Assembly: GCA_030540635.1 (NCBI GenBank)
Contig: JAUNVW010000004.1
Span: 1-63,011 of the forward strand
DNA: 63,011 nucleotides
Source of the DNA: Tissierellia bacterium
GTDB lineage: Bacteria; Bacillota; Clostridia; Tissierellales; Peptoniphilaceae
Direction of reading: 5' to 3'
Part shown: in pieces, positions 18,549-27,713 of the stretch
Layout of the letters: each line of letters starts with the position of its first letter
Numbering within the stretch: the stretch's first letter is position 1
Notes under the pieces: generated by a model
The model's database searches: none
The model's input: the letters and a program-made list of their open reading frames with translations, nothing else
Told to the model about the DNA's origin: nothing
Program-made: the position numbers and the translations under genes

Positions 18549-18878
18549 GGGAGTCGTTATTGGAAGAAGTTCATTTCTAAAGTTTTTTCATCAATTCATG
18601 GATAAACTTTTTATGAAAAGAAGATATGGATCTTATATTTGGATCAAAAAGATGCGTTTATTCCTCCCTCGGCATTTCTCACTTTTTGAACATTCTTTTT
18701 CTCCAATAAATTGATCGTATCCCTTTACCATTTGCATTTTTACTGATCAACGATATTCCTATGATAAAGTATATCCCCCTTTTGGAATCCCTAGGACAAT
18801 TTCTATTTCACCCATTTTCCAAATAACAACCCAACAATCCCCGGCAATGTCATAGAAATGAAATCACCGAGGATTCTC
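18549..18878. other. 330-base stretch without a supported gene
   Basis: A plus-strand frame of 61 codons here lacks a ribosome site. On the minus strand a 16-codon frame starts at ATG about 18848 and reads MTLPGIVGLLFGKWVK; only a weak GGTGA precedes it. The same frame is open upstream without a start codon, so it may be the tail of a decayed gene or a tiny hydrophobic peptide. No terminator is clear after the ATPase gene. Confidence 0.4.
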
Positions 18879-19529
18879 TTAGAATTGAGAAGGGAGCCTA
18901 ATCATTTGATCCGCTGCCTCTCCGATTTTTGGATCATGGGTCACGATGAGAATCGTCTTTTTGTATTCATCCCTTACATTTTTTAAGATGTCAAAAACTG
19001 TCTCACTCATTTTCTCATCTAAAGAACCAGTTGGTTCATCAGCGAGAATTAAATTTCCCGGTTTTAAGATACCACGGGCAAGGGCGACTCTCTGCTGTTC
19101 TCCTCCCGATAGGGTATTGATCTTTTGATTGATCCGTCTTTCCATATTCAATTGTTCCAATATATTTTTGATTTTTGCATCCTTTTCTTTGTGATTCAAT
19201 TTCATGAAATTCATGGCTATTTTCAGATTCTCTTTGACGCTCATATCTGTGATGAGGGCAAAGGATTGGAAAAGATAATTGATACAGTTTCGTCGAAATA
19301 GTACGGCTTTTTTACTATTTATTTTTGGAATTTTCTTTCCCCTAATCCTAATTTCTCCCCCATCCACTTTTTCTAATAGACCAATCATATTGAGTAGGGT
19401 GCTTTTTCCAGAGCCCGAGTCTCCCATTAAAGAGGTGATTGTCCCCTCCTCAACACGAAAAGATAAGTCTTTAATCACATGATGATTCCCAAAACTTTTG
19501 TTGACTTTTCTTAATTCAATCATATTCAT
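18879..19529 (-). CDS. ABC exporter ATPase of the lactococcin-972 type
   Basis: A 216-aa cytoplasmic ATPase of the LolD/MacB-like group used with FtsX-type and DUF1430 membrane partners. Walker A GDSGSGKST (near 35), Q-loop LFQSFALI, signature LSGGEQQRVALARG (near 140), Walker B LILADEPTGSLD, and switch His in VTHDP are all present. It follows the DUF1430-like gene by 18 bases in the same direction, the usual order in putative bacteriocin export or immunity loci. The start follows AGAGG with spacing 8. Although it looks intact, its membrane partner is frameshifted. Confidence 0.85.
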   Translation of the reverse strand: MNMIELRKVNKSFGNHHVIKDLSFRVEEGTITSLMGDSGSGKSTLLNMIGLLEKVDGGEIRIRGKKIPKINSKKAVLFRRNCINYLFQSFALITDMSVKENLKIAMNFMKLNHKEKDAKIKNILEQLNMERRINQKINTLSGGEQQRVALARGILKPGNLILADEPTGSLDEKMSETVFDILKNVRDEYKKTILIVTHDPKIGEAADQMIRLPSQF

Positions 19530-19547
19530 AATTTTTTCCTCTCTTCC

Positions 19548-21777
19548 CTAGGCTTTTAAAAAGTCTGTTATATTTTTGTATTGATCCTTTCTCATTAAAT
19601 AAATAAAGAGAATCCACTGGAAAATGCTGACGAAAGAGATCACAAGTAAACCCATATTCGATTTTAACAGAAGGATCAAAATCACCTCCAACAGGGTGAT
19701 CAGCGTTAGTATGAATGTCGGCGCCCGATAAGCTTCAAGATTTGAATATCCGAGAAATTTCTTTATGGAGATTCGTTCCTGATAAAATATTTGGATGAAA
19801 TTCATTAAGGCGACAAATAAGGCCCCCATAATAAAAATCAACCCTAATATGATAGAGAGGAATAATTCAATCGTCTTTTTTAACGTTTTTTGAAGTCCAT
19901 CAATATGCTTTGAAATGGGTAAAAATTTCACTTCATTATCCTCTAAATGAAATCCTCTTAAATACCCCTTATTAAGATATTTTTCACAGGCATCTTTCGT
20001 CATTTTCAATTAGAATGATCCAATCCTTGGGCAAACAAACTTTCATTCTCCCGATAAATCATATTCTCCGGAGTGAGAAGGAGGATAATCGGATCTTTTG
20101 TCCGAGTTTGATGGGCTTTCTCTGTACTCCATGTGAAAAAGTCCTCCCCAGATTTATAGGGGATAAATTGAAACTCTTTTTTCTCTTTAAAAACTGTATC
20201 CAAATCATCTTCTCTTATTGACTGGGTGTCTTCTTCTTTGAGCCATTTTTTCAAACGTTCTTTTTCTTCCAACTTTTTATTTTCAGGAATTAAATAGACT
20301 CGCTCTCCCTTTAAGGCCTTCTCTATTGTTTCATTACTTATCTCAATATTTAATTGATCTAAATAATTCGGCGAAAGTTTAAAGAGCCAAAAAGATTCTT
20401 CCGGAACTGTTGTATAAAGGCCTTGGGCTTTGTATTCGGCGAGAAGATCCTTAGAAAAGAGATTCGTCTCAATAATATAAACTCCATCTTCATTGTGAAT
20501 CGATTGATACCAATCATTGATATCCTTATATAGTTTTTTTGACTGATAATTTATACTACTTTGATCATCGCCAATCTCCATACTCTGAAAAATATGAAAA
20601 TCAGAAGCTGTCTCCCAATCCTTTCTTATGGCATTATTTTCTTTTAATTCCTCATAGGGGGCATCTAAATAGGTACAAAGACCCATCATCACCCCGTGAA
20701 GCATTAAGTAGATAAGAAGACCTATACTTAAATACATTTTCTTCGGGTACCTTTCTCGTATGGCATTCACAGGCTTAACGAGAAAGATAAAGACAGAAGA
20801 AAGACTCGCCAGTGCAAAAGTTAAAAGGACATTAATTAGGCCCACTCCCACCATTATGAGTAAAAAGGGGAGAGAGGTAAAACTCTTTTCTGTGAAATAC
20901 AAGGCGTATAGCAAAAAGAGAGGGATAGTAAAAATGGAAAAGAATATACTTGGTCCGAAGAACTTTTTACAAAAGTCAAGGCGAGACCATCCCTGCAATA
21001 AGTAAATCCCTAAGTTTTTTAAAGAACGCACCGTCCCTATGACGAAAAGGAGAAGGAAGGCAAAAGTATGGAGTAGGAAGATACTAAATAAGAGAAATTC
21101 TTTTAATCCCGAATCAAAAATAAAACCTCCCTTTGAATGGAACAGGGTTTCATAGGATAAATTTGTCTTCTCTTGAATGAGGGCTAAAAGCCCATTCAAA
21201 TCCGCCTTCTCTTGAAAGAGGACTCGGTATTCTCCATTTAAGGTATGGGTATCTTCTGTTAGCTTTGATAATGTTTTAATAAGGATTTTATCTTCATAAC
21301 GAAAGTGGGGAATTTCTCCCAAACTATCGAGGGAACTTTTTCCACTCCGAATATTTTATCCCCAGATTTTTGATTGAGGAGACGATAAAGTTCCTCTTCT
21401 TTTAGAACTTTTTGATCCAAAAAGGAGAATTCCAATTCCTTTGCATCCATTTTCTCTCCTTTTAAAATGCCACTTTCGATTCCATTCCCCCATTCTTTAT
21501 CCGAGCTAAGATCCGTCCGTATAAGAGCCATGTCTTTACTCTCCACATAGTCTCTAATAAACGAGAAGATTTCATCGGTTCTCTCTTCATCAATTCCCGT
21601 TATTTTTATTTTTTCCCCTGTTTTTGGATAATCGAGTATTCTCTCTAAATAAGCTTCATTTAAATAGAATATCGCCACCAAGGCAAGTACAATGCCTTGG
21701 GTGACGATCATAATATATTTGAAATATTTATACGCTTTATTTGTTTGAATATATTCCATTTGTTTTCCTAATGACAC
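19548..21777 (-). pseudogene. Bacteriocin-associated DUF1430-like membrane protein, frameshifted twice
   Basis: Three overlapping frames together read as one protein of about 740 aa. Fragment 1 (21777-21259) holds the N-terminal helix and start of the extracellular domain. Fragment 2 (21322-20006) holds further extracellular sequence, four helices (with LKNLGIYLLQGWSRLDF near the membrane) and a second large extracellular domain. Fragment 3 (20009-19548) holds the three C-terminal helices with ISIKKFLGYSNLEAYR. The first shift lies near 21325-21335, between VPS and LGEIPHF. The second lies at 20006-20009, where one extra T would join DHSN to LKMTKDACEKYL. The arrangement of membrane segments and the ATPase and small peptide genes fit DUF1430 proteins. 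Sequencing error in homopolymers, real decay, or phase variation are all possible. Confidence 0.75.
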
Positions 21778-21795
21778 TTCTTCTTGTTTATTGTG

Positions 21796-21954
21796 TTATC
21801 TGCAATTCCAATACGCACGTGCTTGACTCGTTCCTACATATTGTTGAGCTTTTGCAAGGACACCTTTGGGCTTCCATCTAGAAAATGTAGTATTAGCAAT
21901 GGCCATACAAACTGCGAATACTCTTATTTTCAGTGAATGATTGATTCGTACCAT
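21796..21954 (-). CDS. 52-aa secreted-looking peptide upstream of DUF1430-type exporter
   Basis: A 52-codon frame starts at ATG 21954, eight bases after an excellent GGAGGAGG, and stops 18 bases before the DUF1430-like gene. It reads as a basic N-terminus (MVRINHSLKIR), a short hydrophobic core (VFAVCMAIANTTF), then a basic, polar tail ending QARAYWNCR with a single Cys two residues from the end. Size, position and signal-like N-terminus fit the precursor of a bacteriocin-like or signalling peptide handled by the adjacent exporter. I recognise no named family, and it is not recognisably lactococcin 972 itself. A strong promoter lies about 270 bases upstream. Confidence 0.6.
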   Translation of the reverse strand: MVRINHSLKIRVFAVCMAIANTTFSRWKPKGVLAKAQQYVGTSQARAYWNCR

Positions 21955-22224
21955 AACATTTTCCTCCTCCTTGGTCGAAAGGATAGGTTATTCCGCTTAA
22001 TTATAGATTTAACGCTGCAACTTGAGTAATGAATTTTTATGTATTCCTCCTTTCAATCGAAATAATGTTCTTTAATTATTTTGTCATTAGATGTGCAGCC
22101 TTATATTAAGTGTATTCAGCTTCAAATTTGAAATCTTTTTGCTTTTCATTAACCTTTAATTGATTATAAATAGATAGAAATATTCGCGATTATATTAAGT
22201 TGTATTTTCATCATGTTATGTACT

Positions 22225-22252
22225 ATTATATTTCAAATATATAAAATGTCAA
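22225..22252 (-). promoter_or_regulatory. Strong promoter pointing at the 52-aa peptide gene
   Basis: Minus-strand TTGACA (22247-22252) and TATAAT (22225-22230) are 16 bases apart, consensus in both boxes. The transcript would carry a leader of about 260 bases before the peptide start. In that leader a near-identical element (TTATATTAAG followed by TGTATT) occurs twice, at about 22101 and 22190, and an orphan AAAGGAGG site lies near 22045-22052. Confidence 0.65.
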
Positions 22253-22772
22253 TTTAAAATAAATATTAGACTCTATTTGAAACACACTACTTATAGAAAA
22301 GTAGTTTTTAAAAAATAAATATACAATAAAAACAAATAATCCCCCTTATAATTATTGTTCTATATTAATATATATTTTTTGTTTTTCATTATTCTGTGTA
22401 TTTTTGATAGAATTTCAGCCTATAACTTAATCCGTCTGTCAATTAGAAACGAATATTTTTAATTATGCCTATCAATGATTCAAGCTTTCATTATATCTAA
22501 TGTCAATTTCCAATGAAGTGAGAAATAATTTTTTATATATGGTTAAACTTGATTACAATGAGTCATTAAATTTATATTCCATGGGGCCCTTTTAAAATAT
22601 TGTATATATCTAACCCGGCGATATATCTCCCTATAATATTTCGATTTGTTTATGATCAAATGGCCTTTTTAGAAATTATTTATCTTCTTTGTTTTTAAAT
22701 TACTATCCAAGTAAATTTGCCACTTAATGTAGCATTCGTAATTACCTCTTTTTGTAATCTATTTTTTAAATA
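22253..22772. other. AT-rich stretch with no gene
   Basis: About 520 bases of very AT-rich sequence between the peptide promoter and the rpsI terminator. I see no frame with a ribosome site on either strand. A 6-7-bp hairpin followed by five T on the plus strand lies near 22287-22309, but nothing upstream of it appears to be transcribed in that direction. Confidence 0.5.
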
Positions 22773-22799
22773 AAAAAACTCCCCAGATGGGGAGTTTTG
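22773..22799 (-). terminator. Terminator of rplM-rpsI
   Basis: A stem AAAACTCCCC pairing with GGGGAGTTTT around a two-to-three-base loop, followed on the minus strand by a T run, begins about ten bases after the rpsI stop. Confidence 0.9.
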
Positions 22800-22809
22800 A
22801 AATTTTTTA

Positions 22810-23202
22810 TTATCTCTTGGAGAATTGGGATGATTTTCTCGCTTTTTTAAGACCGTATTTTTTACGTTCTTTTTTACGGGGATCTCTCGTCAAGAAGCCA
22901 GCTCTTTTAAGTGCAGGTCTTAACTCTTCATCCACTTCCAATAACGCTCTTGCAACGCCATGGCGAATGGCACCGGCTTGTCCCGTATAGCCTCCGCCTT
23001 TTACATTAACATATACATCAAATTTATCGACATTGTCCGTTAATGTTAAGGGTTCACGGGCAATTACTTTTAAAGTATCATAATTAAAGTAATCATCCAT
23101 TTCTCTTTTATTAACGATAAATTTACCATTTCCTGGTAATAATCGTACTCTTGCTACTGAAGTTTTTCTTCTACCTGTTCCACGATATTGAACATTTGCC
23201 AT
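22810..23202 (-). CDS. rpsI: 30S ribosomal protein S9
   Basis: A 130-aa ribosomal protein of full length. It has the N-terminal [16 protein letters not shown] motif and the very basic C-terminal tail [17 protein letters not shown] that reaches the decoding centre. Start is the ATG at 23202 preceded by AGGAGGAAAATATT. It lies 19 bases after rplM, the near-universal rplM-rpsI pair. No unusual residues seen. Confidence 0.98.
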   Translation of the reverse strand: MANVQYRGTGRRKTSVARVRLLPGNGKFIVNKREMDDYFNYDTLKVIAREPLTLTDNVDKFDVYVNVKGGGYTGQAGAIRHGVARALLEVDEELRPALKRAGFLTRDPRKKERKKYGLKKARKSSQFSKR

Positions 23203-23221
23203 AATATTTTCCTCCTATTCC

Positions 23222-23653
23222 TTATAATTCCAAAAGTTCCGGTTGTTGGGCTTCATGATCATGTTCTGAGCCTTTGTAAACTCGTAATTTTTTCATCATG
23301 GTTCGGCCCAAAGAATTTTTAGGTAACATTCCTTTTACAGCGTATTCAATAACGCGTTCCGGATTTCTTTCCAATAGATCTTTATAAGAAATAGAACGTA
23401 ATCCTCCAGGATATCCTGTATGGTATTTATGTTCTTTCTTTAATAATTTATCGCCAGTTAGACGAATTTTTTCAGCATTGATGATGATGACATAGTCACC
23501 GGTATCAAGATTTGGTGTAAACATCGGTTTATGCTTTCCACGTAGAATTGCTGCAACTTCAGAAGCCAAGCGTCCTAGGACTTTATCTGTCGCGTCGACG
23601 ATATACCATTTTCTCTCGATATCACCTTTTTTAGGCACATAAGTTTTTTTCAT
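23222..23653 (-). CDS. rplM: 50S ribosomal protein L13
   Basis: A 143-aa ribosomal protein with the family's [25 protein letters not shown] block near residue 20 and the late [21 protein letters not shown] block. Length and spacing to rpsI are normal. It is preceded by a 170-base structured leader and a consensus promoter, consistent with autoregulation by L13 as described for other Firmicutes. Confidence 0.98.
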   Translation of the reverse strand: MKKTYVPKKGDIERKWYIVDATDKVLGRLASEVAAILRGKHKPMFTPNLDTGDYVIIINAEKIRLTGDKLLKKEHKYHTGYPGGLRSISYKDLLERNPERVIEYAVKGMLPKNSLGRTMMKKLRVYKGSEHDHEAQQPELLEL

Positions 23654-23822
23654 TTTACTTTCCTTTCCTTTTTTACAATATTTTGGTTATTTGGACATCG
23701 CTACCAAAAAGCGATTCTTTTCCCACCGGGGATTTCATGAATCGCACACCCGGCCATTGGCGATTGTGTTGATATTGTTAAAAAGGTCCGGGGCTTGGGT
23801 TGAACTTTTTAACACTTTTTTT
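23654..23822 (-). promoter_or_regulatory. Structured rplM leader, probable L13 autoregulatory RNA
   Basis: The transcript between the promoter and rplM begins with a perfect 9-bp stem (GTTAAAAAG with CTTTTTAAC) enclosing a GC-rich loop containing CCCCGG. A second complex region follows with CCGGGTG and CCCCGGTG segments. Position and architecture fit the L13 leader RNA known upstream of rplM in Firmicutes. I have not matched it to the family model, so the assignment rests on context. Confidence 0.6.
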
Positions 23823-23851
23823 ATTATACGTAAAAGATGTTCATTTGTCAA
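23823..23851 (-). promoter_or_regulatory. Promoter of rplM-rpsI
   Basis: Minus-strand perfect TTGACA (23846-23851) and perfect TATAAT (23823-23828) with a 17-base spacer, the ideal vegetative promoter expected for ribosomal protein genes. Confidence 0.9.
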
Positions 23852-23868
23852 CTGTTTTAACGGATTTC

Positions 23869-25827
23869 TTATGCTTTTCTAGTTGATTGTTTGGAAGTGA
23901 CGATACGGTAATATACTTTTGATGTTAATTGATAGATCAATAGATATAATAATACGACGATCCCCAATGTCAAGAGGACAAATTTAATGTACATCCTCAA
24001 ATTTTCCAAATAAAATATATTCAAAATTTTACTGACCATGGGAAACGCGAAGGCCATATGAATAGTAGCGACAAATAAAGGCAATAAGAATACCATTCGA
24101 ATCTGATCGTTGATGGTTGCTTTGATTTCTTTTTTTGTCATACCAACCCGTTGTAAGACTTGATATCGTTGCAAATCCTCATATCCTTCTGTTAATTGCT
24201 TATAATAAATAATTAGAGCCAATGCCACCATAAAAACAATACCTAAAAAATAACCTGTATAGACGACACCACCGGTAATTTGTCGAAACTCCTTGTATTT
24301 CGTTTCAAATGTTTGATACTGATGAACGCCATCAATCGAGAGAAACTCTTCTCGGAACTCTTCATAATCGATATTGGAATTGTCGATATCGAATCCGTAA
24401 TTTGCTGAGCGCTGATAAGGGATATTTTGATGATTGAGATCTTGTTCAAATTCATTGACTCCTTCTAAATTCTCAAACAATATGATCGCATTTTTCATTC
24501 CAAGATCATAAAGATGATCGATTGGTAATTCTTCCGATTGATATGAGAATTTGTAATTTTTGTCGCCGATCGAAATCCCATGTTCTGGAAAATAGGACTT
24601 TTCTCCATAGAAACCCGGTTTTAAAGTTGAATCTTTCATATCGTCTAAACATAAAATTGCATAGAAACATGAACCTTTTTCTGTTAGTGCCCGTCCCGAT
24701 TGTAAGAATTGAAATTCTCCATTCTTACGAACGGCATAGAAGTTTAAACCTCGTAACTCCCGCTCATTACGAATATTTAATTTCTTCTCTTTTAATATTC
24801 TCTTTACTTCTTCCTTTGCTTCATCATAATCTTCATAAGCCATATATACATTTCCATCCCGGGGAACGACATTTCGTATCATCTCTTTGATTCCGTAATT
24901 TAATGCCGAAGCCGTTGATAATAAAATCATGACGGCGGTAGCAATAATCGCAATATTGGCAAGGCTGACACCATTTTTTACCATTCGACTTATTAAGCCT
25001 GAAATATTTGTAAATTTTTTGGGTTGATAGTAATATTTGCTTCGTTTTTGTAAAAATTGTAATACACCAACAGATATCGCCACAAATCCTAACTCTGTAC
25101 CTATGATGACCAATAAAGTAGCAATAAAAAACTTACCAAGGGCTTCGATCGGTGATTGAATTCGCACCGCCATTGTATATCCGATGCTCAAGAGCACGAG
25201 GGATGAAATCAGATAAAAAATGTTCATCTTTGGTTTTTTTTCTCCTGCATTGGCCTCTCGCAGTAATTCAATGGGCCGTAAAAATCGAATCTTCCATAAG
25301 CTTTTTAAGGCGATTAAAAGATAAATAAATAAGGCCAATAGCACAGTAAACAAATAGGCTTTTACACTTGGGAAAAAAGATGTTTCAAGGAAGGTATTCG
25401 ATATACGAAGAAGTAAATTCTCCGATAATTTATAGATTACATTTCCCAATAAAAAAGCAATCAATAGTGATTTCGCAAGTAAATGGAGTAATTCATGGAG
25501 TATGATTTTACATAAATGTTTGCGTTCCATTCCTAAAATTTGATAGAGTGCCAGTTCTTTTTGACGTCGTTTTAATATAAAAGAGTAAGTGTAATATAGA
25601 AAGATTAGAGAAAATAAGGCGATAACAACAGAACCCATTCGAAGTACTAATTGAATATTGTCCATGCCTGAGAAACCCGTCATTTTAAATCGTTCATTGA
25701 TTCCCATCGATAAGATGATGAAGAATAAAGTAAAAACACCTCCCGACGCCAAGGTAAATGGCGTGTACAATTCCCGATTATTCTTCATACCATTCGTTGA
25801 TAATTTGCCATAGAGAGATCTATTCAT
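23869..25827 (-). CDS. bceB: BceB-type ABC permease (peptide antibiotic resistance)
   Basis: A 652-aa FtsX-like permease. It has ten hydrophobic segments, with a large extracellular domain (about residues 310-510) between helices 7 and 8, the hallmark of BceB transporters that sense and remove cell-wall-active peptides such as bacitracin. The cytoplasmic stretch RRQKELALYQILGMERKHL near residue 90 and its counterpart YQVLQRVGMTKKEIKATI near 560 are the FtsX coupling regions. It overlaps the ATPase gene by 8 bases; ATG 25827 is chosen for its spacing from AAGGGG. Last gene of bceRS-bceAB. Confidence 0.9.
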   Translation of the reverse strand: MNRSLYGKLSTNGMKNNRELYTPFTLASGGVFTLFFIILSMGINERFKMTGFSGMDNIQLVLRMGSVVIALFSLIFLYYTYSFILKRRQKELALYQILGMERKHLCKIILHELLHLLAKSLLIAFLLGNVIYKLSENLLLRISNTFLETSFFPSVKAYLFTVLLALFIYLLIALKSLWKIRFLRPIELLREANAGEKKPKMNIFYLISSLVLLSIGYTMAVRIQSPIEALGKFFIATLLVIIGTELGFVAISVGVLQFLQKRSKYYYQPKKFTNISGLISRMVKNGVSLANIAIIATAVMILLSTASALNYGIKEMIRNVVPRDGNVYMAYEDYDEAKEEVKRILKEKKLNIRNERELRGLNFYAVRKNGEFQFLQSGRALTEKGSCFYAILCLDDMKDSTLKPGFYGEKSYFPEHGISIGDKNYKFSYQSEELPIDHLYDLGMKNAIILFENLEGVNEFEQDLNHQNIPYQRSANYGFDIDNSNIDYEEFREEFLSIDGVHQYQTFETKYKEFRQITGGVVYTGYFLGIVFMVALALIIYYKQLTEGYEDLQRYQVLQRVGMTKKEIKATINDQIRMVFLLPLFVATIHMAFAFPMVSKILNIFYLENLRMYIKFVLLTLGIVVLLYLLIYQLTSKVYYRIVTSKQSTRKA

Positions 25828-26587
25828 GGCCATCGCCCCTTGCTAATATGGCTAGGGTATTGGAAATTTCTTCATACATTTCTTGAGGTTTTCGCTCTCC
25901 TGTAAATAATTGATGAAAGATGACACCATCTTTAATAAATAGTACTCTTTTTGCAAAGGATGCGGCTTTAATCGAGTGGGTTACCATTAATATGGTCTGT
26001 CCATTCTGATTGATTTTTTCAAAATACTCCAGTAATTCATCGGTAGTACGCGAATCCAAAGCACCTGTCGGTTCATCGGCTAATATCATTAAAGGCTGTG
26101 TAATGAGCGCTCGAGCAACCGCTGCCCTTTGCTTTTCTCCACCGGATACTTCATAGGGATATTTTTCCAATAAATCTTTAATACCTAAATGTTCTACCAC
26201 TGGTTGTAATGCTTTTTCCATGGCTGAGTATTTTTCATTGGCTAGAACTAAAGGCAGTAAGATATTGTCTTTAATGGTAAATGTATTGAGCAAGTTAAAA
26301 TCTTGGAAAATATAGCCTAATTGATTTCTACGAAATAGTGCCTTTTCTCCTTCACTTAATCCCACCACATCTTTCCCATTGAGTTCAATGCTACCGCTAG
26401 TAGGTTCATCTAATAAAGACAGTATATTTAATAGAGTCGTTTTCCCACTTCCCGATTCCCCCATGATGGCGACATATTCTCCTTCGTCGACGGAAAATGT
26501 GATATCTCGCAAGGCTTCCACTGGATGGGTCTGAAATCGAGATTGGTAAATCTTTTTTACATTTTTGACATTTAATAATTGATTCAT
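25820..26587 (-). CDS. bceA: BceA-type ABC ATPase
   Basis: A 255-aa cytoplasmic ATPase partner of the BceB-like permease. Walker A GESGSGKTT near residue 40, Q-loop YIFQDFNLL, signature VSGGEKQRAAVARAL near 145, Walker B LMILADEPTGALD and switch VTHS are intact. A strong AGGAGG precedes the start. A BceR-type inverted repeat and a -10 element lie in the 157-base gap between this gene and the histidine kinase gene, suggesting independent induction of bceAB. Confidence 0.92.
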   Translation of the reverse strand: MNQLLNVKNVKKIYQSRFQTHPVEALRDITFSVDEGEYVAIMGESGSGKTTLLNILSLLDEPTSGSIELNGKDVVGLSEGEKALFRRNQLGYIFQDFNLLNTFTIKDNILLPLVLANEKYSAMEKALQPVVEHLGIKDLLEKYPYEVSGGEKQRAAVARALITQPLMILADEPTGALDSRTTDELLEYFEKINQNGQTILMVTHSIKAASFAKRVLFIKDGVIFHQLFTGERKPQEMYEEISNTLAILARGDGHE

Positions 26588-26676
26588 AATAACCTCCTAT
26601 TGATATTTTTGAATCATCCTCTCCGATCTCCGTAAAAGATCAGAAAAGTGTTCTTTCAATTCTTTTATGATCTTAT

Positions 26677-26682
26677 TTTATA
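26677..26682 (-). promoter_or_regulatory. Candidate bceAB -10 element
   Basis: A minus-strand TATAAA lies about 90 bases before bceA. No acceptable -35 element sits 16-18 bases upstream, the pattern expected at an activator-dependent promoter. It places the BceR-type repeat at 26734-26747 about 60-70 bases upstream of the probable start site. Confidence 0.45.
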
Positions 26683-26733
26683 AGAGGTTTCAAAAAGCTA
26701 CCATAGAATAGCCTTACATTATTTATCGTAAAA

Positions 26734-26747
26734 TGACGAAAATGTCA
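26734..26747. promoter_or_regulatory. BceR-type binding site upstream of bceAB
   Basis: The inverted repeat TGACG-AAAA-TGTCA fits the TnACA-N4-TGTnA pattern described for BceR-like regulators, with one base off the ideal. It overlaps the stop codon of the kinase gene. A second, looser inverted repeat (TTAC...GTAA) follows at 26714-26731. Confidence 0.6.
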
Positions 26748-27713
26748 CTTCCCTTGTTTTTTGTAAATAGAAATTTTTGTTCCTTTTCCTAGTGTCGAAG
26801 AGATTTCCCAAGAATGTCCTAATTGTTCCAATATTTGCTGGCATAAATACAAGCCAATTCCCGTGGATTCGGAAAGATTGCGCCCATTGATTCCTGTAAA
26901 GGAAAACTCCCTCACTCGGGGCAGATCTTCTGGTGCAATCCCGACGCCACTGTCCTGGATAATGAGGCTGTCATCCTTTTGCCAATAAATCTGAATCTGT
27001 CCTTCATCGGTATATTTTAATGCATTGGACAGAATTTGATCTAAGACGAAACTCAACCATTTCTCATCGGTAAGCCAAAAGATGGAGCGTGAATCGTATT
27101 CTAAGGATAAATTCTTTCGAATGAAGATGGACGAGTATCTCCGAATACTTTTTTTAATAATTTGATCCATATCATAATTTTTAAAAACAAAATCTTTTGT
27201 CGCTTCTCCCATACGAATATAGGCGAGCATCATTTGTATCGATTCTTCAACGCGAAAGATTTGATTCTTTAATAATTCCTGATCCGAGGGATCGTATTCT
27301 TCTAATATTAATTTCATAGCAGCCAATGGGGTTTTGATTTGGTGCCCCCAGGTTGTGTAATACTCTTTTAGCTCTTCTAATTCGACTTGTTTTTCTTTTT
27401 TCCAATATTTTTGACATTGCCTTTCTTCTTGGAGCTTTTGCCATAAAAGTCCAATCAAACCTTTTTGTTCTCCAAGCTCTTCATCCCACTGGATATGAGC
27501 ATAAATTTTCTCATATTGACGAAAATCATACATTATAAAGAGAAACAATATGACAATAACAACCATGCTCGTATATAAAGCGATCTCCATTTCTTTATGA
27601 AAAGAATAAAGAATGAGATTTTCTATAAAGATCATTAGAAGAATAATGAAAAACCACTTTTTATTATCCGTCATATATTCACGAAAAATTTTACGCTTTT
27701 TCATCAGGGACAT
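26745..27713 (-). CDS. bceS: BceS-type intramembrane-sensing histidine kinase
   Basis: A 322-aa kinase with two closely spaced N-terminal helices (about 19-36 and 45-62) and almost no extracellular loop, as in kinases that read the flux of their partner BceAB transporter. The phospho-acceptor H124 sits in GHQIKTPLAAMK. The HATPase domain has the N box (LDQILSNALKY), G1 (IQDSGVGI) and G2 (STGIGLYL). It overlaps the regulator gene by 23 bases; the ATG at 27713 is preceded by AAGGAGTGG. Classical autophosphorylating kinase for the adjacent regulator. Confidence 0.9.
   Translation of the reverse strand: MSLMKKRKIFREYMTDNKKWFFIILLMIFIENLILYSFHKEMEIALYTSMVVIVILFLFIMYDFRQYEKIYAHIQWDEELGEQKGLIGLLWQKLQEERQCQKYWKKEKQVELEELKEYYTTWGHQIKTPLAAMKLILEEYDPSDQELLKNQIFRVEESIQMMLAYIRMGEATKDFVFKNYDMDQIIKKSIRRYSSIFIRKNLSLEYDSRSIFWLTDEKWLSFVLDQILSNALKYTDEGQIQIYWQKDDSLIIQDSGVGIAPEDLPRVREFSFTGINGRNLSESTGIGLYLCQQILEQLGHSWEISSTLGKGTKISIYKKQGK

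Noticed and set aside
18529..18714. Plus-strand 61-codon frame between the exporter operons
   Set aside because: No ribosome site; its start lies inside the minus-strand promoter of the exporter operon.
22287..22309. Plus-strand hairpin followed by T run
   Set aside because: No gene or promoter on the plus strand feeds into it; likely chance in AT-rich sequence.
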